64,000 bases of DNA from Marisediminitalea lipolytica (GTDB lineage: Bacteria > Pseudomonadota > Gammaproteobacteria > Enterobacterales > Alteromonadaceae). Both the position numbers and the translations under genes were made by a program. The notes under the pieces were generated by a model that was given only the letters and a program-made list of their open reading frames with translations, was not told the DNA's origin and ran no database searches. Positions 56,967-64,000 of this stretch are shown one piece after another (the stretch's first letter is position 1; every line of letters begins with the position of its first letter). The DNA lies in contig NZ_MJIC01000015.1 in NCBI RefSeq assembly GCF_001758465.1, positions 124,001 through 188,000 of the forward strand, read 5' to 3'.

Positions 56967-59900
56967 ATGTTAAATCAGGTAAAAATTACAAATCTAAATT
57001 TAGTCATACTGACTTTTTCATTTCTGGCGGTATTTGCTGTTAGTGCCAATACGCCAGATAATTCCACTCAAACCTTCAGCAATTCATCTACACATGCTTT
57101 AGGCAATTTTAAAGTGCTCAACGTATTTTGTGATTTCACAACGGCGCAGAACGCCTCTGAAACCATATCACCAACAGAATTTGAATCGTATTTATTGTTA
57201 GATGAATTCCCGAGTCTTTTCGACTTTTGGCAAACTAACGCATATGGAAAAATAACTTTTGCAGGAAGTGAGGTAGTACCAAATTGGGTGACAGTTGATG
57301 CTGACTCTTCTCTGTTTATTAATCATAGTACAGGGATGATTACCGATCATCAGGGGTTATTTGAGAGTTGTTTGACCGCGCTGACAGAATCTGGCGAAAC
57401 GGCGCAGCCTGATAATTTTGACATTATCAATTTAATTGTTAATGAAGGTTTTAGAAGTCAGGGGCGAAAGGTACTTGGATTATTTACACCAGATACTTAT
57501 GGTGGCAACACAATATTATCTTACCCCGATCTGTTTGACCAATTTGAAGATGTTAATGGTGAAGCGCGTTTTGCATTAAACGTGGTAGCACACGAATTTG
57601 GGCACGCATTGGGCTTACATCATTCACGTGATCATGTGAGCGAAGACTATGGCTCATTATGGGACGTAATGAGTAGTTACGGTGTTTTTCGCGGTTTTAT
57701 AAGTGGAAACAGTTCATCAACAACTTACCCTGTAAATAATGTACATACCATTGGTGCGAATAAATATGAGCTGGGCTGGCTTAACGATAGTGAAGTACTC
57801 AGCATTGATAGCCAGACCACGTCATTTTCACTAGCTCCACTTTCTTGGCAACCAGAGAATGTGCCGGAAACGTCGTATCGTCTGGCATATTACCATGATG
57901 GTATTAATGAATACTCCATTGAAGCACGCCGCACAACCTTGGAGGATAAAACCGATTATGATTTTAACATTCCACAAAGTGGTGTTGTGGTTCATAAATT
58001 TGATCCTATGCCAATTGTATATGACGCAGACCACGATAAAGATGGTAACGACCCTCAAGGCATATACACGGACGGAGAATTTATAGTTATAAGTGACTTA
58101 GTGCTTAAAGTTAGCCTTTTAAGTAACGGTGAATACCTGCTTGAAAAGCAACCTTGTAGCGCTCTATCAATTCCCGTTTTTGCTTCGAAGGGGCAAAGTG
58201 CTGATGCAATTACCTTACGCTGGCTGCCTCTTAACTACTACTCGTCTTTTGATATTTACCGTGAGAGCGAATCCCAGGCGGCAGAAATCATAGCAACGAT
58301 AACCGATTTTTCCGCTGAAGAGGTAATTCGCGGATTACCCATGACATACTTGGATAAAGATATTCAGCCTGAACAGCGCTATCAGTACTGGATACAAGGC
58401 ATATCAGCTTGTGGAGTCACTGCTTTAGGGGATGGCGTTGAAGGCTATGCCTCTCTTTTTCCTAAAATACCAGAACTATCTGCTAGCTCATATTATGCAG
58501 AAGGCTTGCTAACTAATTATAGAAACGACATATCCCTCTCTTTTGTGGATAATTCCGGGCTGTTTCGCACTTTTGGCCGCGGCAGTATGGGGCAAAACGG
58601 TGACGGAATTACTTATTATAACGAAGCAGATGCTGTCTCAAATACAGCTCTATTTCAATTTGGGATAGATAATGGCGGTAACCCGTTAGGCAATATCAAG
58701 GGCGTCGCTAAAGGTCATGGCAATAACGGCAATAATTACGTTATTACTGATGAAGGCAGAGTATTGGCTTTTGGTAATAACAGGGAATATTTTAATACGT
58801 TTAGACGAGGATTATTAGGTACAGGCGCTACAGATTGGTTTTTGTTAACGCCTACGCTGGTAGTAGATGCCGATGACAAACCATTAGAAAATGTGGTTAA
58901 GGTAGTAACAACAGGATTCTGGTCTGCCGCTATTCATGCAGATGGTACCGTTCATGAATGGGGGAATACACTTAGTTTTAACGGGTTAAATCATGGATTT
59001 GTATCGAAAGCGATTGAGCTGGTCGATGGCAGCGGAGAGCCGGTTCGCCATGTTAAGGACATTGCTGTCAGCAGAGAGTATACAGATTATAACCTCGTGG
59101 GAGCAGTACTGATACTTGATAATGTGGGGAGGGTAAAAGTATGGGGAGATTCCATTTGGCAATTTTTTAAACCAGACCAGGCTCCAGAAGACTTTTTACA
59201 TCCAGCAGAAACAGGATTTAGCCAACTATCTGCTAACATACGCCAAATTATGCTGGATGATAAAGGATCCCACGGGATGGCGGTCTCTTACGATGGTGAT
59301 TTATATATTTGGGGTGCTTGTAACAATTACTGCGGTGGCAACAACCAAGAACAGTTAGCAGCTGAATACATTGTGTCACCAATTAATGCTGAAACGGGCG
59401 AGCCACTAATGAATATTACTAAGGTGGTTCAGGTTGCTCAGCACTATTTAGCTTTAGATTCACAAGGTAAAGCTTGGGTATGGGGAAAGCGTCATAATTC
59501 GGGAATGCCACAAGCTATTGAGTATTGGGATAATTATCGTGGGCCATTTGCGGATTTTGATTATATTGGAACGCGTTACAATAATGAAATCAGTCCAGGG
59601 TTTAAAACGGTTGTTGGTTTTGAACTTACAACTGATGGGGTTGCGTACTTTGTAAGTGAAAATTACACACAAACAGGCGAGGCAAATGGAGCGGTTTCTC
59701 TACCTGTTGAAGACGGTACGCAATTATTTGGCGAAAGCATTCCGTTGAGACCTATTGTTGCGCTAACTTCTGAAATTATCGATTTAGGTGATAATGCATT
59801 CAGAGTGACTGTTTCGAGCGACAATACTGCATGGTCTAAGTTTAATTTTGCTGTAACTAATACACTGACCCACAGCCAGATATCTGATAACACAATTGAG

Positions 59901-60404
59901 TTTACTCTGAATGACGGGGATAAGGCCGGAATTGAAGTGATAGCTTCTGATGGACTGACATCTTCGCAGCCTATTCTGGTAGTAGTAGATAGTACTCCAA
60001 ACGCGGCACCTATTATCACAATGGCAGATACTGCCACTGTGAAAGAGGGGGACAGCATTACTCTTGAGGTGAGTGTGACTGATGCTGATGGCGAGACTTT
60101 AACCTATGAATGGACTCAGCTGAGTGGGCCAACGCTAACAATAGGAGGAGCAGATACCATTAATCCAACATTTACAGCTCCAACCGTTTCAGCCAATGCA
60201 GTTGCGGTAATACAACTTGCCGTAAGTGATGGCCGAGAAACAGTAACGGATAGCATTAGTCTTACTATAGAAAATCAGGTTACAAGCACACCTTCAAATC
60301 CCGGCACTTCAGGCAGCTCGGGAGGTGGGGGAGGGGCTCCAGGACCTTTACTCCTTCTATTGTTATTCGGAATAACAGTCCGCGCTTTTCGCGAGAAAAA
60401 ATAA
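56967..60404 (+). CDS. Secreted metzincin-type peptidase with RCC1-like repeats and C-terminal sorting tail
   Basis: This is a 1145-aa exported protein. A signal peptide (LVILTFSFLAVFAVSA) precedes a metallopeptidase domain with the full metzincin zinc site HEFGHALGLHH (209-219) and a Met-turn candidate Met235 (WDVMSS), so it should be active. Residues about 515-880 hold RCC1-like blades with the recurring phrase xVWGxx (VLAFGNN, VHEWGNT, VKVWGDS, LYIWGAC, AWVWGKR). A PKD/cadherin-like beta domain follows (about 1005-1100). The C-terminus is a glycine stretch, a hydrophobic helix (GPLLLLLLFGITV) and the basic end RAFREKK, the layout of GlyGly-CTERM-type tails cut by rhombosortase. ATG 56967 has AAGGAAG upstream. 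A+T content and codon use differ from the neighbours, suggesting acquisition. Confidence 0.8.
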   Translation: MLNQVKITNLNLVILTFSFLAVFAVSANTPDNSTQTFSNSSTHALGNFKVLNVFCDFTTAQNASETISPTEFESYLLLDEFPSLFDFWQTNAYGKITFAGSEVVPNWVTVDADSSLFINHSTGMITDHQGLFESCLTALTESGETAQPDNFDIINLIVNEGFRSQGRKVLGLFTPDTYGGNTILSYPDLFDQFEDVNGEARFALNVVAHEFGHALGLHHSRDHVSEDYGSLWDVMSSYGVFRGFISGNSSSTTYPVNNVHTIGANKYELGWLNDSEVLSIDSQTTSFSLAPLSWQPENVPETSYRLAYYHDGINEYSIEARRTTLEDKTDYDFNIPQSGVVVHKFDPMPIVYDADHDKDGNDPQGIYTDGEFIVISDLVLKVSLLSNGEYLLEKQPCSALSIPVFASKGQSADAITLRWLPLNYYSSFDIYRESESQAAEIIATITDFSAEEVIRGLPMTYLDKDIQPEQRYQYWIQGISACGVTALGDGVEGYASLFPKIPELSASSYYAEGLLTNYRNDISLSFVDNSGLFRTFGRGSMGQNGDGITYYNEADAVSNTALFQFGIDNGGNPLGNIKGVAKGHGNNGNNYVITDEGRVLAFGNNREYFNTFRRGLLGTGATDWFLLTPTLVVDADDKPLENVVKVVTTGFWSAAIHADGTVHEWGNTLSFNGLNHGFVSKAIELVDGSGEPVRHVKDIAVSREYTDYNLVGAVLILDNVGRVKVWGDSIWQFFKPDQAPEDFLHPAETGFSQLSANIRQIMLDDKGSHGMAVSYDGDLYIWGACNNYCGGNNQEQLAAEYIVSPINAETGEPLMNITKVVQVAQHYLALDSQGKAWVWGKRHNSGMPQAIEYWDNYRGPFADFDYIGTRYNNEISPGFKTVVGFELTTDGVAYFVSENYTQTGEANGAVSLPVEDGTQLFGESIPLRPIVALTSEIIDLGDNAFRVTVSSDNTAWSKFNFAVTNTLTHSQISDNTIEFTLNDGDKAGIEVIASDGLTSSQPILVVVDSTPNAAPIITMADTATVKEGDSITLEVSVTDADGETLTYEWTQLSGPTLTIGGADTINPTFTAPTVSANAVAVIQLAVSDGRETVTDSISLTIENQVTSTPSNPGTSGSSGGGGGAPGPLLLLLLFGITVRAFREKK

Positions 60405-60686
60405 CGAACGCGTGCCGGTCAAAATTTTCTGACTGGTACAGGCGTTGTCACTACTTACGATGGTCTGAACAGAGAAGTTACACAAGATGTTGTGAGCGAT
60501 GAAGCCTCAATAGCTAAAACTTTTTGTGGATGCGATTACATTCAGCAAAGGATTGAACGGTTAGATGTGGCAAATACTTGCGCATTCAATAATGCCGTAT
60601 CAAACAAGAATGGTGTTTATCAAAGATTTGTTTCTGCTCTACTTACTGAGCAATCATTAAAAGCTAAGGATGAAATAAACCAATAA
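60405..60686 (+). pseudogene. Gene vestige, possibly YD-repeat (RHS-like) derived
   Basis: An open frame continues in phase directly after the metzincin stop with no start codon of its own. It reads as protein-like sequence (GQNFLTGTGVVTTYDGLNRE, then QDVVSDEASIAKTFCGC) to a stop at 60684-60686. The phrase TTYDGLNRE resembles the YDxLNR core of RHS/YD repeats. Its abrupt start and its end beside a DinB fragment mark it as a remnant. Only the part from GTG 60492 could be translated by itself. The assignment is weak. Confidence 0.35.
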
Positions 60687-60689
60687 TGC

Positions 60690-60908
60690 ATCTAAACTGG
60701 CCGGGTCTGGCAATGCTAAAACCGGTGCAAGCGCCGGGAAATCCATCGGATGCTTGGTGTAACGCTTCAGACAGATAATATCTGCTACCAGAATATGGTT
60801 AAGGGTACCCGAGACAGAGTCAAAATAGGCACCGCGATGCTCAGTGAAGGCAGCCTGAGTAAGAGTTGCTGCGGCGTTGTTAACCTTGTTGTTCATCCAT
60901 TGGTTTAT
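60690..60908 (-). pseudogene. DinB-family gene fragment (N-terminal/middle part)
   Basis: On the minus strand this encodes QWMNNKV, then HRGAYFDSVSGTLNHILVAD and CLKRYTKHPMDFP, ending at SLDALL. This is the first part of a DinB-family four-helix protein: the pattern RGAxFxSxxGTLNHxLVxD with its metal-site histidine is diagnostic. The first residues are missing, a stop lies a few codons upstream, and the frame runs into unrelated sequence at 60690. A matching C-terminal piece lies on the other side of the toxin-antitoxin pair, at 61870-62003. Confidence 0.65.
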
Positions 60909-60914
60909 GGTTTA

Positions 60915-60985
60915 TGTGCCAAAGTGACACAAGTTTGCTTTTTGTACGCTTTAAGAACATAATTCCTATGTGACACTTTGACACA
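60915..60985. promoter_or_regulatory. Inverted operator pair of the toxin-antitoxin module
   Basis: TGTGCCAAAGTGACACA (60915-60931) and TGTGACACTTTGACACA (60969-60985) are inverted copies, 15 of 17 positions matching, 54 bp apart centre to centre. The second copy ends 15 bp before the antitoxin ATG. Ribbon-helix-helix antitoxins of this type repress their own promoter from such sites. Confidence 0.6.
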
Positions 60986-61000
60986 ATAGGAGACTTGATT

Positions 61001-61273
61001 ATGGCTACCACTTTGCCTCGAATAACCGCCAGAGTTGATGTGGATACACAAGATTTACTTACACAGGCCGCCGCAATCGCTGGCATGACAAGCATTAACT
61101 CATTTGTGCTAAGTGCTGCGATTGAAAAGGCTAAACAAATCATTGAGCGTGAACAAACCTTAAAACTAAGCCAGGATGATGCGATGTTGCTAATGGAAGC
61201 TTTAGATCGCCCTGCAACCCCTAACTCAAAGCTAAAAGCTGCATCTGAGCGATACGAAAGCAAAACTCAATAA
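61001..61273 (+). CDS. DUF1778 (TacA-type) ribbon-helix-helix antitoxin
   Basis: This is a 90-aa antitoxin. The N-terminal ribbon-helix-helix (TTLPRITARVDVDTQDLLTQAAAIAG, then INSFVLSAAIEKAKQII) binds DNA, and the C-terminal tail (about 55-90; DDAMLLMEALDRPATPNSKL) should wrap the toxin. I start at ATG 61001 because AGGAG lies 9 bp before it; TTG 60995 is also in frame. It overlaps the toxin by one base (TAATG), the usual coupling. It is likely autoregulated through the inverted sites upstream. Confidence 0.88.
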   Translation: MATTLPRITARVDVDTQDLLTQAAAIAGMTSINSFVLSAAIEKAKQIIEREQTLKLSQDDAMLLMEALDRPATPNSKLKAASERYESKTQ

Positions 61274-61767
61274 TGAATACGGTACTTCTGGATAAAGCGA
61301 AACACGATAGAAACCGATTCAACTGTGGTGTCACGGCCTTAAATAATTACTTAAAAGTAATGGCAAGCCAGCAAGTAAAGAAAGACAACACCAGAACCTT
61401 TGTGTTGGAAGATGATACTGATACGTCATATATCATCGGCTTTTACACACTAACAATGACACCAATTGACTTAAAGGCATTACCCGAAAAATTGCAAAAG
61501 AAGCACCAATCATCAACCTCTGGTGGTCTTATTGCCCGCCTCGCTATTGATGAGAGATACAAAGGCAAAGGCTTTGGTGAGTGGCTACTTGTTGACGCGC
61601 TCCGAAAGCTATTAGCTGCTAGTGATAGTGTTGCATTTCCGGTGGTTATCGTTGATGCAAAAGACGGTGCAATACAATTCTATGAGCGCTATGGCTTTCA
61701 AGTATTTAAGGATGCCGAAAACAAACTCTTCATTACCATTGCAGATGTAAGAGCAAGCTTGGGGTAG
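61273..61767 (+). CDS. GNAT-family acetyltransferase toxin (TacT/AtaT-type)
   Basis: This is a 164-aa GNAT enzyme. The acetyl-CoA site is ERYKGKGFGEWLLVDAL (R/Q-x-x-G-x-G/A pattern), and the catalytic-type tyrosine is in QFYERYGFQVF near the C-terminus. Toxins of this class acetylate the amino group of charged tRNAs and stop translation. The N-terminal part (FNCGVTALNNYLKVMASQQV) is typical of the toxin group rather than of ordinary GNATs. It is coupled to the antitoxin gene. Confidence 0.88.
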   Translation: MNTVLLDKAKHDRNRFNCGVTALNNYLKVMASQQVKKDNTRTFVLEDDTDTSYIIGFYTLTMTPIDLKALPEKLQKKHQSSTSGGLIARLAIDERYKGKGFGEWLLVDALRKLLAASDSVAFPVVIVDAKDGAIQFYERYGFQVFKDAENKLFITIADVRASLG

Positions 61768-61869
61768 GTAACTGTCAGCCTGTTGAAGACTGGAGCAAGT
61801 TTACCAGTACTCTTTTAATTCTTAGAGTATCATTCTCATCAGTGATTCGCACACTGTTTGCAGATGTCT

Positions 61870-62003
61870 TTATGCCATCGCTGTATCTGGTAACAACGCT
61901 AGTAAATCGGTCACGGCCATATCAGCGCCATATTGATTGAGTAAAGTAGTTACCTGCTACGGTGGCGGGTTTGATGATTAAAGAAGTATATCCTGTTAAG
62001 ACG
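61870..62003 (-). pseudogene. DinB-family gene fragment (C-terminal part, frameshifted)
   Basis: On the minus strand this reads FFNHQTRHR, then, after loss of one base, QVTTLLNQYGADMAVTDLLA ending LLPDTAMA and a stop (61870-61872). The combined pattern HFFNHQTHHRGQVTTLL...VTDLL is the C-terminal end of DinB-family proteins, including metal-site histidines. It lies upstream, in minus-strand sense, of the N-terminal piece at 60690-60908, so the two halves are in permuted order with the toxin-antitoxin pair between them. The remainder of 61768-62157 shows nothing else. Confidence 0.6.
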
Positions 62004-62157
62004 CTCTGAAATAGAAAGGTTCAGTTGATAAATGAACTAAGCCAAAACTGCCTTTACATTCATATTCTTATGTGGGATAAAAAGTATACAGAATAATATC
62101 TATTGTAGTAATGCCGTTCTGTTGCGGCAGCCAAGCGCTACAGGTCACGGGATTTTC

Positions 62158-63561
62158 ATGCGACAACAGCGACTGCCTTCTCTTACCGAAATTCTACTGC
62201 TTACCGCTTCTTTGCTGGTTATCATTTTTGTTGTAGCGCATCAGCTCGACCTACCCATCCAACTGGCGTTTATTGGTTGCTGGTTTGCGACCATGGGGTT
62301 TGGTAAGTACCTTGGCTACACATACCATCAGTTGCAAAAGGGTATCATCGGTGGCGTAACCCAGGGGATGGAAGCGATCCTGATCCTGATTTCGGTTGGT
62401 GCTTTAATTGGCAGTTGGATGGCGGGTGGCATAGTACCGAATATCATTTATCTGGGCTTATCGGTAATGGATCCGTCACTGTTTTTACCGGCGGCCTTTA
62501 TTATTTGTGCTATTACCTCGCTGGCTACCGGCACATCCTTTGGTACCGCAGGCACCGCTGGTATTGCCATGATGGGGATCGGTGCCGGTTTTGGTTTGCC
62601 GCCGGCGCTGGTAGCTGGCGCGGCAATTTCTGGTGCTTACGTGGGCGATAAACTCTCGCCTTTGTCAGACACCACCGTCATGACAGCCTCTATGTGTCAG
62701 GTCAATCTTATCGCTCACATTAAATCGATGCTTTACGTCAGTGTGCCAGCCTGTGTTATAGCTGCATCGGCGTTCTTGCTGGTGGGCTTAGGGTTCGAGC
62801 ACGATGGCAGCACTGGTACCGCGCAACAGGTAATGGATGCTATTGCCGGTCATTATACGATTGGCTGGTACATGTTGCTGCCAGCATTAATTGTTATTGG
62901 CATGCTGATGATGCGAATGCCGTCTTTTCCGGTGATTTGTTTTGGCGCCGTACTGGGTGTTATCTGGGCGATGATGTTTGAACAAGCCTCGGCCACCACT
63001 GCTTTTAACAGTCTTTACCACGGTAACTTTATTGATACTGACGTAGAGTTTTTGCAAATCCTGCTTAACCGCGGCGGCATCACCTCCATGCTTTCAACCA
63101 TCCTGCTGGTAATACTGGCCATGGGACTGGGTGGTCTTATGGAGTCCATTGGTGTGCTGGCTTCGGTATGTAATTCATTGCAGCACTGGGCTACCAGTAC
63201 GGGCCGTCTGGGGCTTGCTACCCTGTTAAGTGGCGTACTGGGCAACGCACTTGGAGGCGCTGCTTATGTTTCCATAATGACCGCTAGCACCATAACCTCA
63301 CGTAATTATGAACAACTGGGTATCGACAGACGGGTGCTTTCCCGTAATGTCGAATCGGGGGGCACGGTGACAACACCGATGATCCCGTGGACCGACGGCG
63401 GTATTTTTATGGCTACCACACTGGGCGTGAGTACCCTCACCTACCTGCCGTTTTTATGGTATCACTGGCTGGTGATTGGCATTTCTATTCTGTATAGCTA
63501 TGCCGGCTGGTATCACTTCAAACCGGTTGCGATCCCTGAAGTCGCCACCGAGGCAAACTAA
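62158..63561 (+). CDS. nhaC: Na+/H+ antiporter, NhaC family
   Basis: This is an inner-membrane sodium/proton antiporter (467 aa from ATG 62158, MRQQRLPSLTEIL; a longer frame from 62122 lacks support). About 11-12 helices are predicted. The family signature GTSFGTAGTAGIAMMGIGAG and GDKLSPLSDTTVMTA, with its conserved Asp and Ser/Thr residues, identifies NhaC. It is expected to export Na+ in a marine setting. It stands alone and converges on the LruC gene across a shared hairpin. Confidence 0.92.
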   Translation: MRQQRLPSLTEILLLTASLLVIIFVVAHQLDLPIQLAFIGCWFATMGFGKYLGYTYHQLQKGIIGGVTQGMEAILILISVGALIGSWMAGGIVPNIIYLGLSVMDPSLFLPAAFIICAITSLATGTSFGTAGTAGIAMMGIGAGFGLPPALVAGAAISGAYVGDKLSPLSDTTVMTASMCQVNLIAHIKSMLYVSVPACVIAASAFLLVGLGFEHDGSTGTAQQVMDAIAGHYTIGWYMLLPALIVIGMLMMRMPSFPVICFGAVLGVIWAMMFEQASATTAFNSLYHGNFIDTDVEFLQILLNRGGITSMLSTILLVILAMGLGGLMESIGVLASVCNSLQHWATSTGRLGLATLLSGVLGNALGGAAYVSIMTASTITSRNYEQLGIDRRVLSRNVESGGTVTTPMIPWTDGGIFMATTLGVSTLTYLPFLWYHWLVIGISILYSYAGWYHFKPVAIPEVATEAN

Positions 63562-63573
63562 GATCAAGTCTGC

Positions 63574-63598
63574 TGGCATTGGCCGGTTACCAATGCCA
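63574..63598. terminator. Stem-loop between nhaC and the LruC gene
   Basis: TGGCATTGG pairs with CCAATGCCA around a 7-nt loop, followed by TTTATT on the plus strand. It overlaps the last codons of the convergent gene. Confidence 0.6.
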
Positions 63599-64000
63599 TT
63601 TATTACTGTTGTCGGCTTCTTTGGTATCGTAAATGCTTTGCATATCTTTGTTCAGGTACCAGTCCTGGTACCGGGTGCCGGATGACTCTACAAAGGGAAT
63701 AAACTCACTGTAGCCGCGGCTAATATTGTGCCCTTCAATCAGTGGCAGCCAGTCGGTAGAGAAAATCATCGCAAAGGGATAACCGTTGTCGTCGGTAAAG
63801 TTATCGTTGGTATTATTGCTGGCCTGATAGCCATTGCTTGTTCTGTCACCGGCCAGGCGTTTATCCGGCAAATGGATCTCGTAGGCAAAAGTACTGCCAT
63901 CAGCACGTTCCCGGTGAACAAATAAATAAGGATCAAACGGGGGCTGTTCGGCGTTACTGAAAGTAACCCCCTGATCTAACGCCACGCTGAAGGTGTATTT
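63587..64000 (-). CDS. LruC domain-containing protein (partial, N-terminus outside window)
   Basis: The frame is open to the right edge of the window (138 codons). Visible motifs are EIHLPDKRLAGDRTSNGYQ, then GYPFAMIFSTDWLPLIEG and SRGYSEFIPFVESSGTRYQDWYLN, ending NKWHW. This matches the C-terminal end of the LruC domain (DUF4842) of secreted proteins. The role of this domain is not known. The stop lies within the shared terminator hairpin. Confidence 0.8.
   Translation of the reverse strand, partial: KYTFSVALDQGVTFSNAEQPPFDPYLFVHRERADGSTFAYEIHLPDKRLAGDRTSNGYQASNNTNDNFTDDNGYPFAMIFSTDWLPLIEGHNISRGYSEFIPFVESSGTRYQDWYLNKDMQSIYDTKEADNSNKWHW

Noticed and set aside
56840-57043. 67-codon frame before the metzincin gene
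   Set aside because: It overlaps the start of the metzincin gene in another frame, has no ribosome site and its composition is not protein-like.
60405-62157. Integron cassette array around the toxin-antitoxin pair
   Set aside because: I could not find attC-type inverse and core sites (GTTRRRY with a matching RYYYAAC), nor an integrase gene.

Overview
The window looks like chromosomal DNA of a marine gammaproteobacterium, most likely Alteromonadales (Alteromonadaceae-like). This is inferred from the divergent ilvY/ilvC pair beside ilvEDA and yifB, a cyoABCDE oxidase operon, tamAB, DUF3014 and DUF6702 proteins, and many secreted peptidases. Most of it is housekeeping DNA. Two stretches are accessory in character: a palindrome-rich intergenic block at 24.65-25.41 kb and an AT-rich island at about 56.5-62.1 kb.

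Layout. 0-2.2 kb: two overlapping secreted proteins of unknown function (minus). 2.4-8.0 kb: a di-haem peroxidase, a hybrid histidine kinase and an HD-GYP response regulator in one overlapping operon. 8.0-14.2 kb: DUF3014, a small conserved-looking protein, an ABC1 kinase, a small membrane protein, DUF6702 and an M1 aminopeptidase. 14.4-18.3 kb: proB-proA, a thioesterase and a 2-hydroxyacid dehydrogenase. 18.2-24.6 kb: an M20 peptidase divergent from a three-gene operon of two ATP-grasp ligases and a multidomain M14 carboxypeptidase, with a candidate PHO box in between. 24.65-25.41 kb: duplicated REP-like palindromes and a nested-hairpin element. 25.4-36.9 kb: a PspB-like protein, a sigma factor with a membrane partner, carbonic anhydrase, TamB/TamA, an S9 peptidase, PPK2 and two small envelope proteins. 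37.1-40.0 kb: an MFS drug transporter, a small protein and a frameshifted topoisomerase IB. 40.2-49.0 kb: branched-chain amino acid genes ilvC/ilvY, yifB and ilvEDA. 49.1-51.6 kb: a MarR regulator and a kinase-like gene separated by a striking dyad region, plus small proteins. 51.7-56.5 kb: cyoABCDE. 56.5-62.1 kb: an AT-rich island with a secreted metzincin carrying RCC1-like repeats, gene vestiges, a DUF1778/GNAT toxin-antitoxin pair and a split, permuted DinB gene. 62.1-64.0 kb: an NhaC antiporter and a partial LruC-domain protein.

The best candidate for an undescribed system is the 19.4-24.6 kb unit. It holds two cytoplasmic ATP-grasp ligases, the second with an altered metal-binding motif and a C-terminal helix-hairpin-helix domain, plus a cytoplasmic M14 carboxypeptidase, behind a PHO-box-like sequence. 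A reversible amino-acid ligation/removal system induced by phosphate starvation is a plausible but unproven reading. All family calls come from reading motifs; no database search was run.
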